DNA from: Bacteroidales bacterium UBA1410
Lineage (GTDB): Bacteria; Bacteroidota; Bacteroidia; Bacteroidales; Dysgonomonadaceae
Direction of reading: 5' to 3'
DNA length: 57,318 nucleotides
NCBI GenBank assembly: GCA_002305015.1
Contig: DBPW01000024.1
Span: 1-57,318, forward strand
A model generated the notes under the pieces. The model was given only the letters and a program-made list of their open reading frames with translations. It did not search any database and was not told the DNA's origin. The stretch's first letter is position 1, and each line of letters starts with the position of its first letter. Positions 1-7,793 of this stretch are shown here, piece after piece. Both the position numbers and the translations under genes were made by a program.

Positions 1-178
1 GTGGAATTTAGGTTGTGAGAGCAACTGATGCTATTGATTTATTTTTCTGTATGTTACGCACTAAAATTGACAGCCAACCGTAAAAAATTACCAAAAAAAC
101 CTCTTCAAATTTCGGGGTGCAAAGGTATAAAAAAATATCAACATGTCAAAGATCTTTTTTACGAATTTTTCTTTGTAA

Positions 179-232
179 AGTCAACCAGCAAGTGCGAATT
201 TACACTAATTGTTTGTAAAACTCATTTTTTGG
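179..232. repeat. Dispersed 54-bp repeat, copy A (IS30-like element end)
   Basis: This segment matches 9217-9270 in the same orientation at 48 of 54 positions by eye. Read on the minus strand it holds the last codons of the transposase remnant next to it (ending PKNEFYKQLV) and the sequence just beyond its stop. It is therefore probably the right end of an IS30-family element. The outer boundary of the element is not certain. Confidence 0.7.
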
Positions 233-407
233 TCAATTAAAATTTAATTTTTCTCGAAGTCTTCGGTTTTGTTTGTATTGAATTTTCTTGATATACTCAT
301 CCGAATAATCTCTAAATGATGCCTTTTCGTGATATATTGCCCGGTAAGTTTATTCCCGTTTTCAATCGCTCCTTTTTGCCATGAACAGTAAGGATCGGTA
401 AAGTAAA
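200..407 (-). pseudogene. IS30-family transposase, C-terminal remnant
   Basis: On the minus strand one frame reads VYFTDPYCSWQKGAIENGNK, the conserved C-terminal signature of IS30-family DDE transposases, where the E of the ENxNK motif is the last catalytic acid. The match then moves to another frame (SDEYIKKIQYKQNRRLREKL), so there is a frameshift. A TGA follows NFN, then PKNEFYKQLV and a TAA. Only about the last 75 codons of a roughly 300-320 codon gene are left, and a TAG lies just upstream in the same frame. The gene cannot make an active transposase. No matching left end was seen in the window. A second copy of the 3' tip lies at 9217-9270. Confidence 0.75.
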
Positions 408-494
408 CCGGTAAGCATTCTTTACCCTACCCCACCATTTTGTAGGCAGGACGCCGGGAATAACCGCTTCTTTTGTTTTTGTTTCGCTTTAATT

Positions 495-992
495 CTATTG
501 CGATATGCAACATACTTCACCCACTAAAATAAAAGTGCCATCAAAAATATAATCATCTATATATTCCAGGATTCCATTTGCATCATGATAAGGTATTCTC
601 CACCTATATTGTTTGAGCCGCTCGTCATCCATCGTGAACCCTTTTATCATGTATTCCTTGAGCCGTTCGGTAGCCCAAATGCGAAACTTGGTGGCAATAC
701 GCGATTTGATACGATAACCGACAGAAATTACAACATCAAGATTATAAAATTTTTGTTTCCGTCCGACTTTACGAGAGCCTTCTGTTTGAACTTGTAAGAA
801 ATCCTTACAAGTTGCATCTTCCTGTAATTCACCCTCTTCAAAAATATTTTTCAGATGAAGCGTAATATTTTGAGGCGTAGTTTGAAACAATTCCGCCATC
901 ATTTTTTGCGTAAGCCAAACATTGTCATCCTCGAGCCGAACTTCGATTTTGGTTTTGCCTTCTTCGGACTGATAAATTATAATTTCTCCTCT
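495..992 (-). pseudogene. rhuM-hsdS chimeric remnant
   Basis: From about 992 down to 609 the frame reads as the N-terminal part of a RhuM-family (virulence RhuM) protein, with VWLTQKMMAELF, a FYNLDVVISVGYR block and FRIWATERLKEYMIKGF. Full RhuM proteins are about 330 residues; here only about 130 remain. After DDERLKQ the sequence switches in frame to IPYHDANGILEYIDDYIF and FILVGE, the target-recognition-domain signature of type I restriction specificity subunits (HsdS), and stops soon after. An in-frame stop lies at 993-995, and the ATG at 994-996 is out of frame with the RhuM-like reading. The remaining internal ATG at 902 would lose the start of the domain. I read it as a deletion scar. 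A functional fusion is unlikely but not excluded. Confidence 0.75.
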
Positions 993-1069
993 TCATTGAG
1001 GTAGGATGTGAGGTTTTCGGATATGAAGCGGTAAAACAACATGCCCGGCACGTACGAAACGTATTTCAG
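977..1069 (-). pseudogene. hsdM fragment (type I methyltransferase N-terminus)
   Basis: The minus strand reads LKYVSYVPGMLFYRFISENL followed by TSYLNEEEKL and a stop. This matches the N-terminal helical domain of type I modification subunits (HsdM), where a GMLFYRFISENLTxY block is typical. About 30 codons of a roughly 500-codon gene remain. Its 3' end overlaps the start of the RhuM-like remnant in a different frame. The order hsdM, rhuM, hsdS on one strand is that of an intact type I locus with a rhuM insertion, so these are leftovers of one collapsed locus. No catalytic NPPY motif survives. Confidence 0.65.
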
Positions 1070-1195
1070 GATACGACAAAAAACCGGCATTTTTAAAAGA
1101 TAAATCGAAGTGGCGCAATATTTAAAAAGGAGAGGGATAAAAAAGTCGAAACTCAATTTTTTAATAAAAATAGCGGTTGATAAAAATAAATCCAT

Positions 1196-1203
1196 TATCT
1201 TTG
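1196..1203 (+). promoter_or_regulatory. Putative -7 element of the his operon
   Basis: TATCTTTG matches the Bacteroidetes -7 consensus TAnnTTTG exactly and lies 19 bases upstream of the leader-peptide ATG, so the predicted 5' leader before that ATG is very short. No convincing -33 TTTG is seen; a TTG at 1177-1179 is nearer than the usual spacing. Confidence 0.6.
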
Positions 1204-1222
1204 CGAAACAAAAACGATAAAA

Positions 1223-1279
1223 ATGAAAGTTAACATGCTTCATCATCATCATTTTCATACCTGCCTTCAGGCGAGGTGA
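1223..1279 (+). CDS. hisL: his operon leader peptide
   Basis: This 18-codon ORF reads MKVNMLHHHHFHTCLQAR and ends in TGA. Codons 7-10 and 12 are His, far above chance for so short an ORF. It sits between a promoter match and a Rho-independent terminator just ahead of hisG. Its role is regulatory: translation speed over the His codons reports the supply of charged tRNA-His. It has no clear Shine-Dalgarno, which is normal in this phylum. The 3' part of the ORF (1264-1273) doubles as one arm of the antiterminator. The internal ATG at 1235 would keep all the His codons, so the exact start is uncertain. hisL is used by analogy with enterobacterial leaders. Confidence 0.85.
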   Translation: MKVNMLHHHHFHTCLQAR

Positions 1280-1356
1280 GAATGATATGTATCTTGCAAA
1301 TTGAGTAGATCATATAAATACAAACCCGTCTGAAGGGAAACAGACGGGTTTTTGTT
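1264..1356 (+). promoter_or_regulatory. Histidine attenuator with antiterminator pairing
   Basis: CCTTCAGGCG (1264-1273, inside the leader ORF just after the His codons) can pair with CGTCTGAAGG (1327-1336) over ten base pairs with one G-U. The second segment overlaps the 5' arm and loop of the terminator, so the two folds exclude each other. With scarce charged tRNA-His, a ribosome stalled early in the His run leaves 1264 onward free, the antiterminator forms and hisG is transcribed. With plentiful His-tRNA the ribosome reaches the TGA at 1277, masks this arm, and the terminator forms. The pairing is visible in the sequence; the mechanism follows from classical attenuation. Confidence 0.8.
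1322..1356 (+). terminator. Rho-independent terminator of the his attenuator
   Basis: AAACCCGTCTG (1322-1332) pairs perfectly with CAGACGGGTTT (1341-1351) around an 8-base loop and runs into a T-rich tract. It lies 40 bases before the hisG start, so it would end leader transcription before the structural genes. Confidence 0.88.
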
Positions 1357-1395
1357 TTATATCGGCGTTTCCTTTCAGGCACAACCAATAAAAAA

Positions 1396-2253
1396 ATGGA
1401 AAAACTTAAAATTGCCATCCAAAAAAGTGGAAGATTGAGCGAAAAATCGCTCGAGCTCTTAAATGAATGCGGAATAAAAATATCCAACGGCGACCGCAAA
1501 CTAAGAACCGAAGCGAAAAATTTTCCCATGGAAATTCTTTTTCTTCGCGACGACGATATCCCTCAATATGTGGAGCAAGGTGTGGCCGACATTGGGATTC
1601 TCGGGGAAAACGAAGTATGGGAAAAAGATAAAGATGTTACGATTATCGAAAAACTGGGATTCGGAAGCTGTCGCCTCTCATTGGCCATTCCCAAAGATGA
1701 AGAATACACGGGATTGGACTATTTTGAAGGAAAACGCATTGCTACCAGCTATCCGCGAATATTGTCCAAATTTTTTGGCGTGAAAGGGATCAACGTAAAA
1801 ATTGAGGAAATTAGTGGCAGTGTGGAAATTGCTACGGGGATTGGTCTGGCCGACGGCATCTTCGATATTGTGAGCACCGGGAGCACCCTTCTCATGAACG
1901 GATTGAAAGAAGTAGAAGCCATTGTGAAAAGCGAGGCTGTGCTCATTGCCAATAAAAACCTTTCGCGCGAAAAAACCGAGTTGCTCGAAAAACTGCTGTT
2001 CCGCATAAAAGCGTATAAGAACGGACAGGGACGAAAATATATTTTGCTGAATGCCCCAAACGAGGCGCTGCCCAAAATCATCGAGCTGTTGCCCGGCATG
2101 CACTCGCCAAGCATTCTGCCTTTGGCCGACAAAGGCTGGAGCAGCGTTCACTCGGTGATAAACGATGACGATTTTTGGGAAGTGATCGATGAGTTGAAAA
2201 TGGTGGGTGCCGAAGGTATTCTGATTATCCCTATTGAAAAAATGATAAGGTAG
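1396..2253 (+). CDS. hisG: ATP phosphoribosyltransferase, long form
   Basis: HisG catalyses the first committed step of histidine synthesis, condensing ATP with PRPP to phosphoribosyl-ATP in the cytoplasm. At 285 residues it is the long form, with two periplasmic-binding-protein-like catalytic lobes and a C-terminal ACT-like regulatory domain (about residues 210-285), so it should be feedback-inhibited by histidine and need no HisZ partner. The GxGLADGIFDIVSTGSTL block (about 155-173), which binds the PRPP phosphate, is present. It is the first structural gene of the operon, 40 bases after the attenuator terminator, and hisD follows 22 bases after its stop. The ATG chosen gives the normal N-terminus (MEKLKIAIQKSGRL). 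Confidence 0.95.
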   Translation: MEKLKIAIQKSGRLSEKSLELLNECGIKISNGDRKLRTEAKNFPMEILFLRDDDIPQYVEQGVADIGILGENEVWEKDKDVTIIEKLGFGSCRLSLAIPKDEEYTGLDYFEGKRIATSYPRILSKFFGVKGINVKIEEISGSVEIATGIGLADGIFDIVSTGSTLLMNGLKEVEAIVKSEAVLIANKNLSREKTELLEKLLFRIKAYKNGQGRKYILLNAPNEALPKIIELLPGMHSPSILPLADKGWSSVHSVINDDDFWEVIDELKMVGAEGILIIPIEKMIR

Positions 2254-2275
2254 AAACACTAACGATTGACGCGAT

Positions 2276-3598
2276 ATGAAAATCATCTCAAATCCCCCAC
2301 TCCGCCGATGGGAACGATTGGCACAACGTCCGGCTCTTCGTCAGGAAAAACTGATGAAAACGGTGGAAAAAATCTTTTCCGAAATCCGGAAAAGAGGCGA
2401 TAAGGCTGTGCTGAAATACAGTACAAAATTCGATTATCCTTCGCAAACTGCTTTTCCCATAGAAAAAGAAACTATCGAAAAGGCCTCGGAAGCTTTATCC
2501 GAACGACTGAAACAAGCCATTGATCTGGCCAAACACAATATCGAGATATTCCACCTTTCACAACGGGAAGAAATTCGCAAAGTTGAAACTACTCAAGGTG
2601 TGGTTTGCTGGCGCGAAAGCCGCCCCATCGAGAAGGTGGGCATCTATATTCCCGGAGGTTCTGCCCCGCTCTTTTCTACCGTGCTGATGCTGGCCATTCC
2701 GGCAAAAATTGCCGGTTGCAACGAGATTATTCTCTGCACGCCACCCAATATTTACGGTGAGATTCACCCGGCTATCCTTTATACGGCAAATTTGGTGGGG
2801 GTGAGCAGAATATTTGCGGTAGGCGGCATTCAGGCCATCGGAGCAATGACATTCGGAACAGAAAGCATTCCGAAAGTGGATAAGATTTTCGGACCCGGCA
2901 ATCAATATGTGATGGCAGCAAAAAAAATAGCCGCATTATACGGTACAGCAATAGACATGCCTGCAGGTCCCAGCGAGGTGCTGGTTGTTGCCGACGAAAC
3001 CTGCAATCCTTCTTTCGTGGCCACCGATTTGCTTTCGCAAGCCGAACATGGCGCCGACAGTCAGGTTATTCTGCTTTCTAACAACAAAAAGGTGATAAAA
3101 GAAATCGAAGCCAAACTCGACGAACAACTGCTTGCCTTGCCTCGAAAAGAAATTGCCGAAGAAGCGCTAAAAAACAGTCGCGCCATCGTTTTCGACTCAC
3201 TCGAAGAGTGTATGGATTTCAGTAACTTCTACGCTCCGGAACACCTGATTCTTGCCGTGGAAAATCCCCATCTTTTGGCTCGCAAGGTGGTAAATGCCGG
3301 ATCGGTTTTTCTGGGCAATTACAGTTGCGAAAGTGCAGGCGATTACGCCAGCGGAACCAACCATACGTTGCCTACCGGTGGGTATGCAAAAGCCTACAGT
3401 GGCGTGTCTCTCGATAGTTTCATAAAGAAAATCACCTTCCAACAACTGAGTGAAGAAGGACTTTTGCAAATTGGGCCTGCCATTGAAGTAATGGCCGAAA
3501 CCGAACAGTTGTATGCCCATAAAAATGCCGTCACACTCCGACTGGGAGAAATTATGTCCAAAAGATTAATCGATAACAACAATGAAACCAACATTTGA
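2276..3598 (+). CDS. hisD: Histidinol dehydrogenase
   Basis: HisD is the zinc- and NAD-dependent four-electron dehydrogenase that turns L-histidinol into L-histidine, the last step of the pathway. The 440-residue length is typical. Visible signatures are SQAEHGADSQ with the zinc-ligand pair Gln255 and His258, the PEHL pair Glu322/His323 that acts in acid-base catalysis, Asp356 in GDYASG, and the C-terminal ligand His415. The GPGN (207-210) and AGPSEV (230-235) blocks are intact. Its 3' end overlaps the start of hisC by 17 bases, which suggests translational coupling. Confidence 0.96.
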   Translation: MKIISNPPLRRWERLAQRPALRQEKLMKTVEKIFSEIRKRGDKAVLKYSTKFDYPSQTAFPIEKETIEKASEALSERLKQAIDLAKHNIEIFHLSQREEIRKVETTQGVVCWRESRPIEKVGIYIPGGSAPLFSTVLMLAIPAKIAGCNEIILCTPPNIYGEIHPAILYTANLVGVSRIFAVGGIQAIGAMTFGTESIPKVDKIFGPGNQYVMAAKKIAALYGTAIDMPAGPSEVLVVADETCNPSFVATDLLSQAEHGADSQVILLSNNKKVIKEIEAKLDEQLLALPRKEIAEEALKNSRAIVFDSLEECMDFSNFYAPEHLILAVENPHLLARKVVNAGSVFLGNYSCESAGDYASGTNHTLPTGGYAKAYSGVSLDSFIKKITFQQLSEEGLLQIGPAIEVMAETEQLYAHKNAVTLRLGEIMSKRLIDNNNETNI

Positions 3599-4619
3599 TC
3601 TCGCTTCATTGGTTCGCAAAAATATTTTATCGCTGAAACCCTATTCCAGTGCACGCGACGAGTTTTCGGGAAGCGAAGGTATCTTTCTCGACGCCAACGA
3701 AAATCCGTTCGGCACCTATAATCGGTATCCCGATCCTCACCAAAAAGAGCTGAAAAAGGCGCTGTCTGAGTTAAAAAACGTGCCGCAAGACCAAATTTTC
3801 ATCGGAAACGGAAGCGATGAGGTCATTGACCTGATTTTCCGCGTTTTCGGGAATCCGGGGACTGACAGTGTCATCCTATGTCCGCCTACCTACGGAATGT
3901 ATGAGGTATCGGCAAACATCAACGAGATACGGGTTATCTCTATTCCTCTTCGTGATGATTTTCAACTCGATATAGATGCCATCCTGGAAAGGATTCGCAA
4001 TGATAAATCGGTAAAACTTATCTTTGTTTGTTCCCCCAATAATCCGACAGGAAACACGCTGCGCGATATCGATACAATACTGGATAATTTTAACGGCATT
4101 GTGGTAATAGACGAAGCATATATCGACTTTTGCCCCGAGAGTAGTTATCTTGGCAACATACAGCGGTATCCCAATCTCATTGTCATGCAAACCTTCAGCA
4201 AAGCCTGGGCACTTGCAGGTGCACGGGTGGGTATAGCTTATGCACAACCCGAAATAATCGCTCTTATGAACAAGACAAAACCGCCCTACAACGTGAGCAA
4301 ACTGAATCAGGAGGCGGCACTAAAAGCATTATCGAAGAAAAAGACAACCAAAAACAGGATAGCTACCCTTCTCGAACAAAAGAAGATGTTGATGCAAGAG
4401 CTTCCCAAGATTGCTTACGTGAAAAAGGTTTATCCATCGGATGCTAATTTTTTGTTGGTGGAGATGGAAAATGCCGATGTCGTTTATAACCGGCTGGTGG
4501 AGAAAAAAGTGATTACCCGAAACCGTTCTTCTCAAGTGAAGAACTGCATCCGCATTACGGTGGGTTCACCTAAAGAGAACCGGATTCTGCTGAACGAACT
4601 AAAACGGATGGAACGATGA
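3582..4619 (+). CDS. hisC: Histidinol-phosphate aminotransferase
   Basis: HisC is a fold-type I PLP enzyme that transfers the amino group of glutamate to imidazole-acetol phosphate, giving histidinol phosphate. At 345 residues it has the usual size. Key blocks are DANENPFG near residue 38, SPNNPTG (151-157), DEAYIDF (177-183), and TFSKAWALAGARVG, in which Lys207 should form the Schiff base with PLP. It overlaps hisD upstream by 17 bases and hisB downstream by 4 (ATGA), so it is embedded in a tightly coupled operon. Confidence 0.95.
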   Translation: MKPTFDLASLVRKNILSLKPYSSARDEFSGSEGIFLDANENPFGTYNRYPDPHQKELKKALSELKNVPQDQIFIGNGSDEVIDLIFRVFGNPGTDSVILCPPTYGMYEVSANINEIRVISIPLRDDFQLDIDAILERIRNDKSVKLIFVCSPNNPTGNTLRDIDTILDNFNGIVVIDEAYIDFCPESSYLGNIQRYPNLIVMQTFSKAWALAGARVGIAYAQPEIIALMNKTKPPYNVSKLNQEAALKALSKKKTTKNRIATLLEQKKMLMQELPKIAYVKKVYPSDANFLLVEMENADVVYNRLVEKKVITRNRSSQVKNCIRITVGSPKENRILLNELKRMER

Positions 4620-5704
4620 AAAAAGTAGTGTTTATAGACCGCGACGGTACATTGATTATTGAGCCTGAAGATGAACAGGTCGACAGCTTCGAAAAACTGG
4701 AGTTTTATCCCCGGGTTTTTCAGTATCTGTCGCGCATAGCCAACGAACTGGAGTACGAATTGGTGATGGTGACCAATCAGGACGGCCTGGGAACGGATGC
4801 ATTTCCGGAAGATACGTTTTGGCCGGTGCAAAACAAAATTATCCGGGCTTTCGAAAACGAAGGGATTGTTTTTAGCGATATTCTCATCGATCGTTCTTTT
4901 CCTGAGGATAATGCCCCTACCCGAAAACCGCGCACCGGCTTGCTTACGCATTATTTGAAAGGCGACTACGATCTGGCAAACTCTTTTGTCATCGGCGACC
5001 GCGATACAGATGTTCAATTGGCAGAAAACATGCACTGTAAAGCCATTTTTTTAGGGGATAAGCCGAATCCAAAAGCTGTACTCTCGACAACCGACTGGGG
5101 CGAAATCTATCGCTTTCTGAAAGCAGAACCCCGCAAAGGAGTGGTAGCACGAAAAACATCAGAAACCGATATTCGCGTTGAAGTGAATCTTGACGGAACA
5201 GGTAAAAGTGGCATTTCTACCGGACTGGGATTTTTTGATCATATGCTCGAACAAATTGCCCGTCATGGAAACATCGACTTGAATATTGAGGTTAAGGGTG
5301 ACCTTCAGGTGGATGAACATCACACCATCGAAGATACGGCTATTGCGTTGGGTGAAGCTTTTTTGCAGGCACTGGGAAAGAAAAAAGGGATCGAACGTTA
5401 CGGATTTCTGCTGCCAATGGACGATTGCCTTGCACAGGTGGCGGTGGACTTCGGCGGACGTCCTTGGCTGGTATGGAAGGTGGATTTTAAACGGGAAAAA
5501 ATCGGCGACGTTCCCACCGAAATGTTTTATCACTTCTTCAAGTCGTTCAGCGACAACGCCAAATGCAATCTCAACATCGAAGCCAAAGGCGAAAACGAAC
5601 ATCACAAAATTGAAGCCGTTTTCAAGGCTTTCGCCAAAGCTGCAAAAATGGCCGTAAAACGAAGCGGGAATGCAGGTATTCCCAGCACAAAAGGATCATT
5701 ATGA
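4616..5704 (+). CDS. hisB: Bifunctional histidinol-phosphatase / imidazoleglycerol-phosphate dehydratase
   Basis: This 362-residue fusion carries two non-consecutive activities of the pathway. Residues 1-165 are a HAD phosphatase with the DxD nucleophile pair (Asp8, Asp10) in FIDRDGT. Residues 175-362 are imidazoleglycerol-phosphate dehydratase, with two metal-binding blocks, DEHHTIED (233-240) and EHHKIEA near residue 330. Oddity: the phosphatase loop at about 90-107 (IDRSFPEDNAPTRKP) has no cysteine or histidine, whereas enterobacterial HisB binds a structural zinc there through three Cys and a His. The gene overlaps hisC and hisH by 4 bases each. Confidence 0.95.
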   Translation: MKKVVFIDRDGTLIIEPEDEQVDSFEKLEFYPRVFQYLSRIANELEYELVMVTNQDGLGTDAFPEDTFWPVQNKIIRAFENEGIVFSDILIDRSFPEDNAPTRKPRTGLLTHYLKGDYDLANSFVIGDRDTDVQLAENMHCKAIFLGDKPNPKAVLSTTDWGEIYRFLKAEPRKGVVARKTSETDIRVEVNLDGTGKSGISTGLGFFDHMLEQIARHGNIDLNIEVKGDLQVDEHHTIEDTAIALGEAFLQALGKKKGIERYGFLLPMDDCLAQVAVDFGGRPWLVWKVDFKREKIGDVPTEMFYHFFKSFSDNAKCNLNIEAKGENEHHKIEAVFKAFAKAAKMAVKRSGNAGIPSTKGSL

Positions 5705-6285
5705 TAGCTATCATAAAATACAATGCAGGTAACATTACCTCTGTAAAAAATGCGGTGGAACGACTGGGATATGCTTGTAAGGTAACGGACGACAAAGACG
5801 AAATCGTTGCTGCAGACAACGTGATTTTTCCGGGTGTTGGTGAAGCGAGCAGTGCAATGAATTATCTGAAAGACAAAGGACTGGATAAAACTATTGCCTC
5901 GTTGCGTCAACCTGTTCTGGGAATATGTCTTGGGTTGCAGCTGTTGTGTAACTATTCGGAAGAAGGACACACCCCATGTCTCGGCATATTTGATACGGAA
6001 GTAAAAAAATTTCCCCCACTCGATATTGTGCCTCACATGGGATGGAACAACCTTTACGACACCAAAGGACCATTGTTTGACGGTTTCGGGAAAAACGACA
6101 CGGTCTATTTTGTGCACGGCTATTATGCCGAAATCTGTGCCGATACGGTTGCCACTTGTCACTATATTCTTCCCTTCAGCGCTGCTTTGCAACACGAAAA
6201 CTTTTATGCCACCCAATTTCATCCCGAAAAATCGGGTAAAGTAGGAGAAAAAATATTGAAGAATTTTCTGAAACTTAAAAAATGA
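5701..6285 (+). CDS. hisH: Imidazole glycerol phosphate synthase, glutamine amidotransferase subunit
   Basis: HisH hydrolyses glutamine and channels ammonia to HisF, together making imidazole-glycerol phosphate and AICAR. The class I amidotransferase triad is complete: Cys76 in LGICLGLQLL, with His174 and Glu176 in TQFHPEKSG. The oxyanion-hole PGVG block is at residues 44-47. The 194-residue length is normal. It overlaps hisB and hisA by 4 bases each. Its partner hisF is two genes downstream, on the far side of hisA. Confidence 0.95.
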   Translation: MIAIIKYNAGNITSVKNAVERLGYACKVTDDKDEIVAADNVIFPGVGEASSAMNYLKDKGLDKTIASLRQPVLGICLGLQLLCNYSEEGHTPCLGIFDTEVKKFPPLDIVPHMGWNNLYDTKGPLFDGFGKNDTVYFVHGYYAEICADTVATCHYILPFSAALQHENFYATQFHPEKSGKVGEKILKNFLKLKK

Positions 6286-7016
6286 TGAGAATTATTCCGG
6301 CAATTGATGTCATAAACGGAAAATGCGTGCGTCTGACCATGGGCGATTATTCCACACAAAAAATTTATCGCGATCATCCGTTGGATGTAGCCAAAGAATT
6401 TGAAGACAATGGGTTGAAATACCTTCATCTGGTAGATCTGGACGGAGCAAAATCGAATCACATCGTAAACCATCGCATACTGAACGAGATTGCGACAAAA
6501 ACGCAATTGGCTGTCGATTTTGGCGGCGGCATCAAATCGGATGAAGATATCCGCATCGCCTTCGATAACGGAGCCGTACAGGTTACTGTTGGGAGCATGG
6601 CTGCCCAAAATCCCGCATTGTTTCTTCATTGGCTAAACCGGTATGGGAACGATAAAATTATTCTTGGCGCCGACAGCCTTCATCGAAAAATAGCCACACA
6701 AGGTTGGCAGGAACAACAAGAAACCGACGTGGTGGATTTTATTTCGAATTATGCCCAAAAAGGGGTTGCTTATGTAATTTGCACCGATATTTCGAAAGAC
6801 GGTATGTTGCAAGGACCGGATATGGCTCTTTATCGGGAAATTTTGGGAAAAACCAACGTAAAGCTTATAGCCAGCGGCGGTATCACTTCAATGGATGATG
6901 TAGTTGCACTGCAAGAGGCCGGTTGTGAAGGAGCCATCATCGGCAAAGCCATTTACGAAGGAAAAATAACATTGAAAGAACTCCATGCTTTTGTTGCCGA
7001 TGCAACAGAACCATAA
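6282..7016 (+). CDS. hisA: Phosphoribosyl-formimino-AICAR ribotide isomerase
   Basis: HisA is a TIM-barrel isomerase performing the Amadori rearrangement of ProFAR to PRFAR. The general acid and base are visible as Asp9 (IPAIDV) and Asp131 (GADS). The two phosphate-binding half-barrel motifs, DFGGGIKS (79-86) and ASGGITS in the second half, are present. Length is 244 residues. Two ATG codons stand in tandem at the start; the first overlaps the hisH stop by 4 bases, as elsewhere in the operon. hisF follows after 24 bases, the longest gap inside the cluster. Confidence 0.95.
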   Translation: MMRIIPAIDVINGKCVRLTMGDYSTQKIYRDHPLDVAKEFEDNGLKYLHLVDLDGAKSNHIVNHRILNEIATKTQLAVDFGGGIKSDEDIRIAFDNGAVQVTVGSMAAQNPALFLHWLNRYGNDKIILGADSLHRKIATQGWQEQQETDVVDFISNYAQKGVAYVICTDISKDGMLQGPDMALYREILGKTNVKLIASGGITSMDDVVALQEAGCEGAIIGKAIYEGKITLKELHAFVADATEP

Positions 7017-7040
7017 AAATAACCATAAAATCAAGGAATC

Positions 7041-7793
7041 ATGTTGAAGAAAAGAATCATTCCCTGTCTCGATGTCAAGGATGGACGCACCGTGAAAGGT
7101 GTAAATTTTGTGAACATACGCGACGCCGGCGATGCAGTGGAACTAGCACAACGATATGTGGATGAAGGGGCTGACGAACTGGTTTTTCTGGATATCACCG
7201 CAACGATAGAGAAGCGCAAAACGCTCACCCAACTGGTTGAAAAAATTGCCCGTAAAATCAATATTCCTTTCACCGTTGGCGGAGGCATCAATTCGTTGGA
7301 AGATGCCAAAGCCATTATTTCGGCCGGTGCAGACAAGGTAAGCATAAATTCGGCGGCGGTAAAACATCCGGAACTCATTACCGAAATTGCCGAACAGTTT
7401 GGTAGCCAATGTGTAGTTCTGGCTATCGATACCAAGTACGAAAACAACGAGTGGAAGGTATATATCAACAGCGGGAAAACGCCTACCCCACTTCTTGCGC
7501 TTAACTGGGCAAAAGAAGGAGAACAACGCGGAGCGGGAGAAATTTTGCTCACCTCGATGAATCACGATGGTACAAAAAAAGGTTTTGCCATCGATGTTAC
7601 CCGTCAAGTAAGTGAAGCGGTAAACATTCCGGTCATTGCATCGGGAGGTGCAGGGACGATGGAACATTTTGCCGAAGTTTTTCTGCAAACAAAAGCGAGT
7701 GCCGCCTTGGCTGCCGGTATTTTTCACTACGGAGAAATTTCTATCCCTAACCTCAAAGCATATTTACAAACACAACATATTGAAGTAAGATGA
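7041..7793 (+). CDS. hisF: Imidazole glycerol phosphate synthase, cyclase subunit
   Basis: HisF is the TIM-barrel partner of HisH; it uses ammonia from HisH to turn PRFAR into imidazole-glycerol phosphate and AICAR. The catalytic aspartates sit at the classical positions Asp11 (IPCLDV) and Asp130 (VLAID). The phosphate-binding loops TVGGGINS (78-85) and ASGGAGT are intact. At 250 residues the length is standard. It shares ancestry with hisA, visible as the same half-barrel repeat. The stop overlaps the start of the hisIE gene by 4 bases. Confidence 0.95.
   Translation: MLKKRIIPCLDVKDGRTVKGVNFVNIRDAGDAVELAQRYVDEGADELVFLDITATIEKRKTLTQLVEKIARKINIPFTVGGGINSLEDAKAIISAGADKVSINSAAVKHPELITEIAEQFGSQCVVLAIDTKYENNEWKVYINSGKTPTPLLALNWAKEGEQRGAGEILLTSMNHDGTKKGFAIDVTRQVSEAVNIPVIASGGAGTMEHFAEVFLQTKASAALAAGIFHYGEISIPNLKAYLQTQHIEVR

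Noticed and set aside
1..178. Small open frame at 28-240 and possible RNA gene
   Set aside because: The frame is AT-rich, has no family look and runs into the transposon remnant; no tRNA or other RNA signature was found.
977..1258. Full 93-codon minus-strand frame beginning MKMMMMKHV
   Set aside because: Its first part is only the complement of the His run in the leader peptide. Only the last 30 codons (977-1069) resemble HsdM, so just that part is reported.
1260..1276. Shared CCTGCCT..AGGCGAG palindrome between the his leader and 9099-9116
   Set aside because: The match is short and self-complementary; in the his leader the bases are already explained by the ORF and the antiterminator arm.
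1678..2286. 202-codon frame antisense to hisG
   Set aside because: It lies wholly opposite a strongly conserved gene and reads as a shadow frame without recognisable domains.
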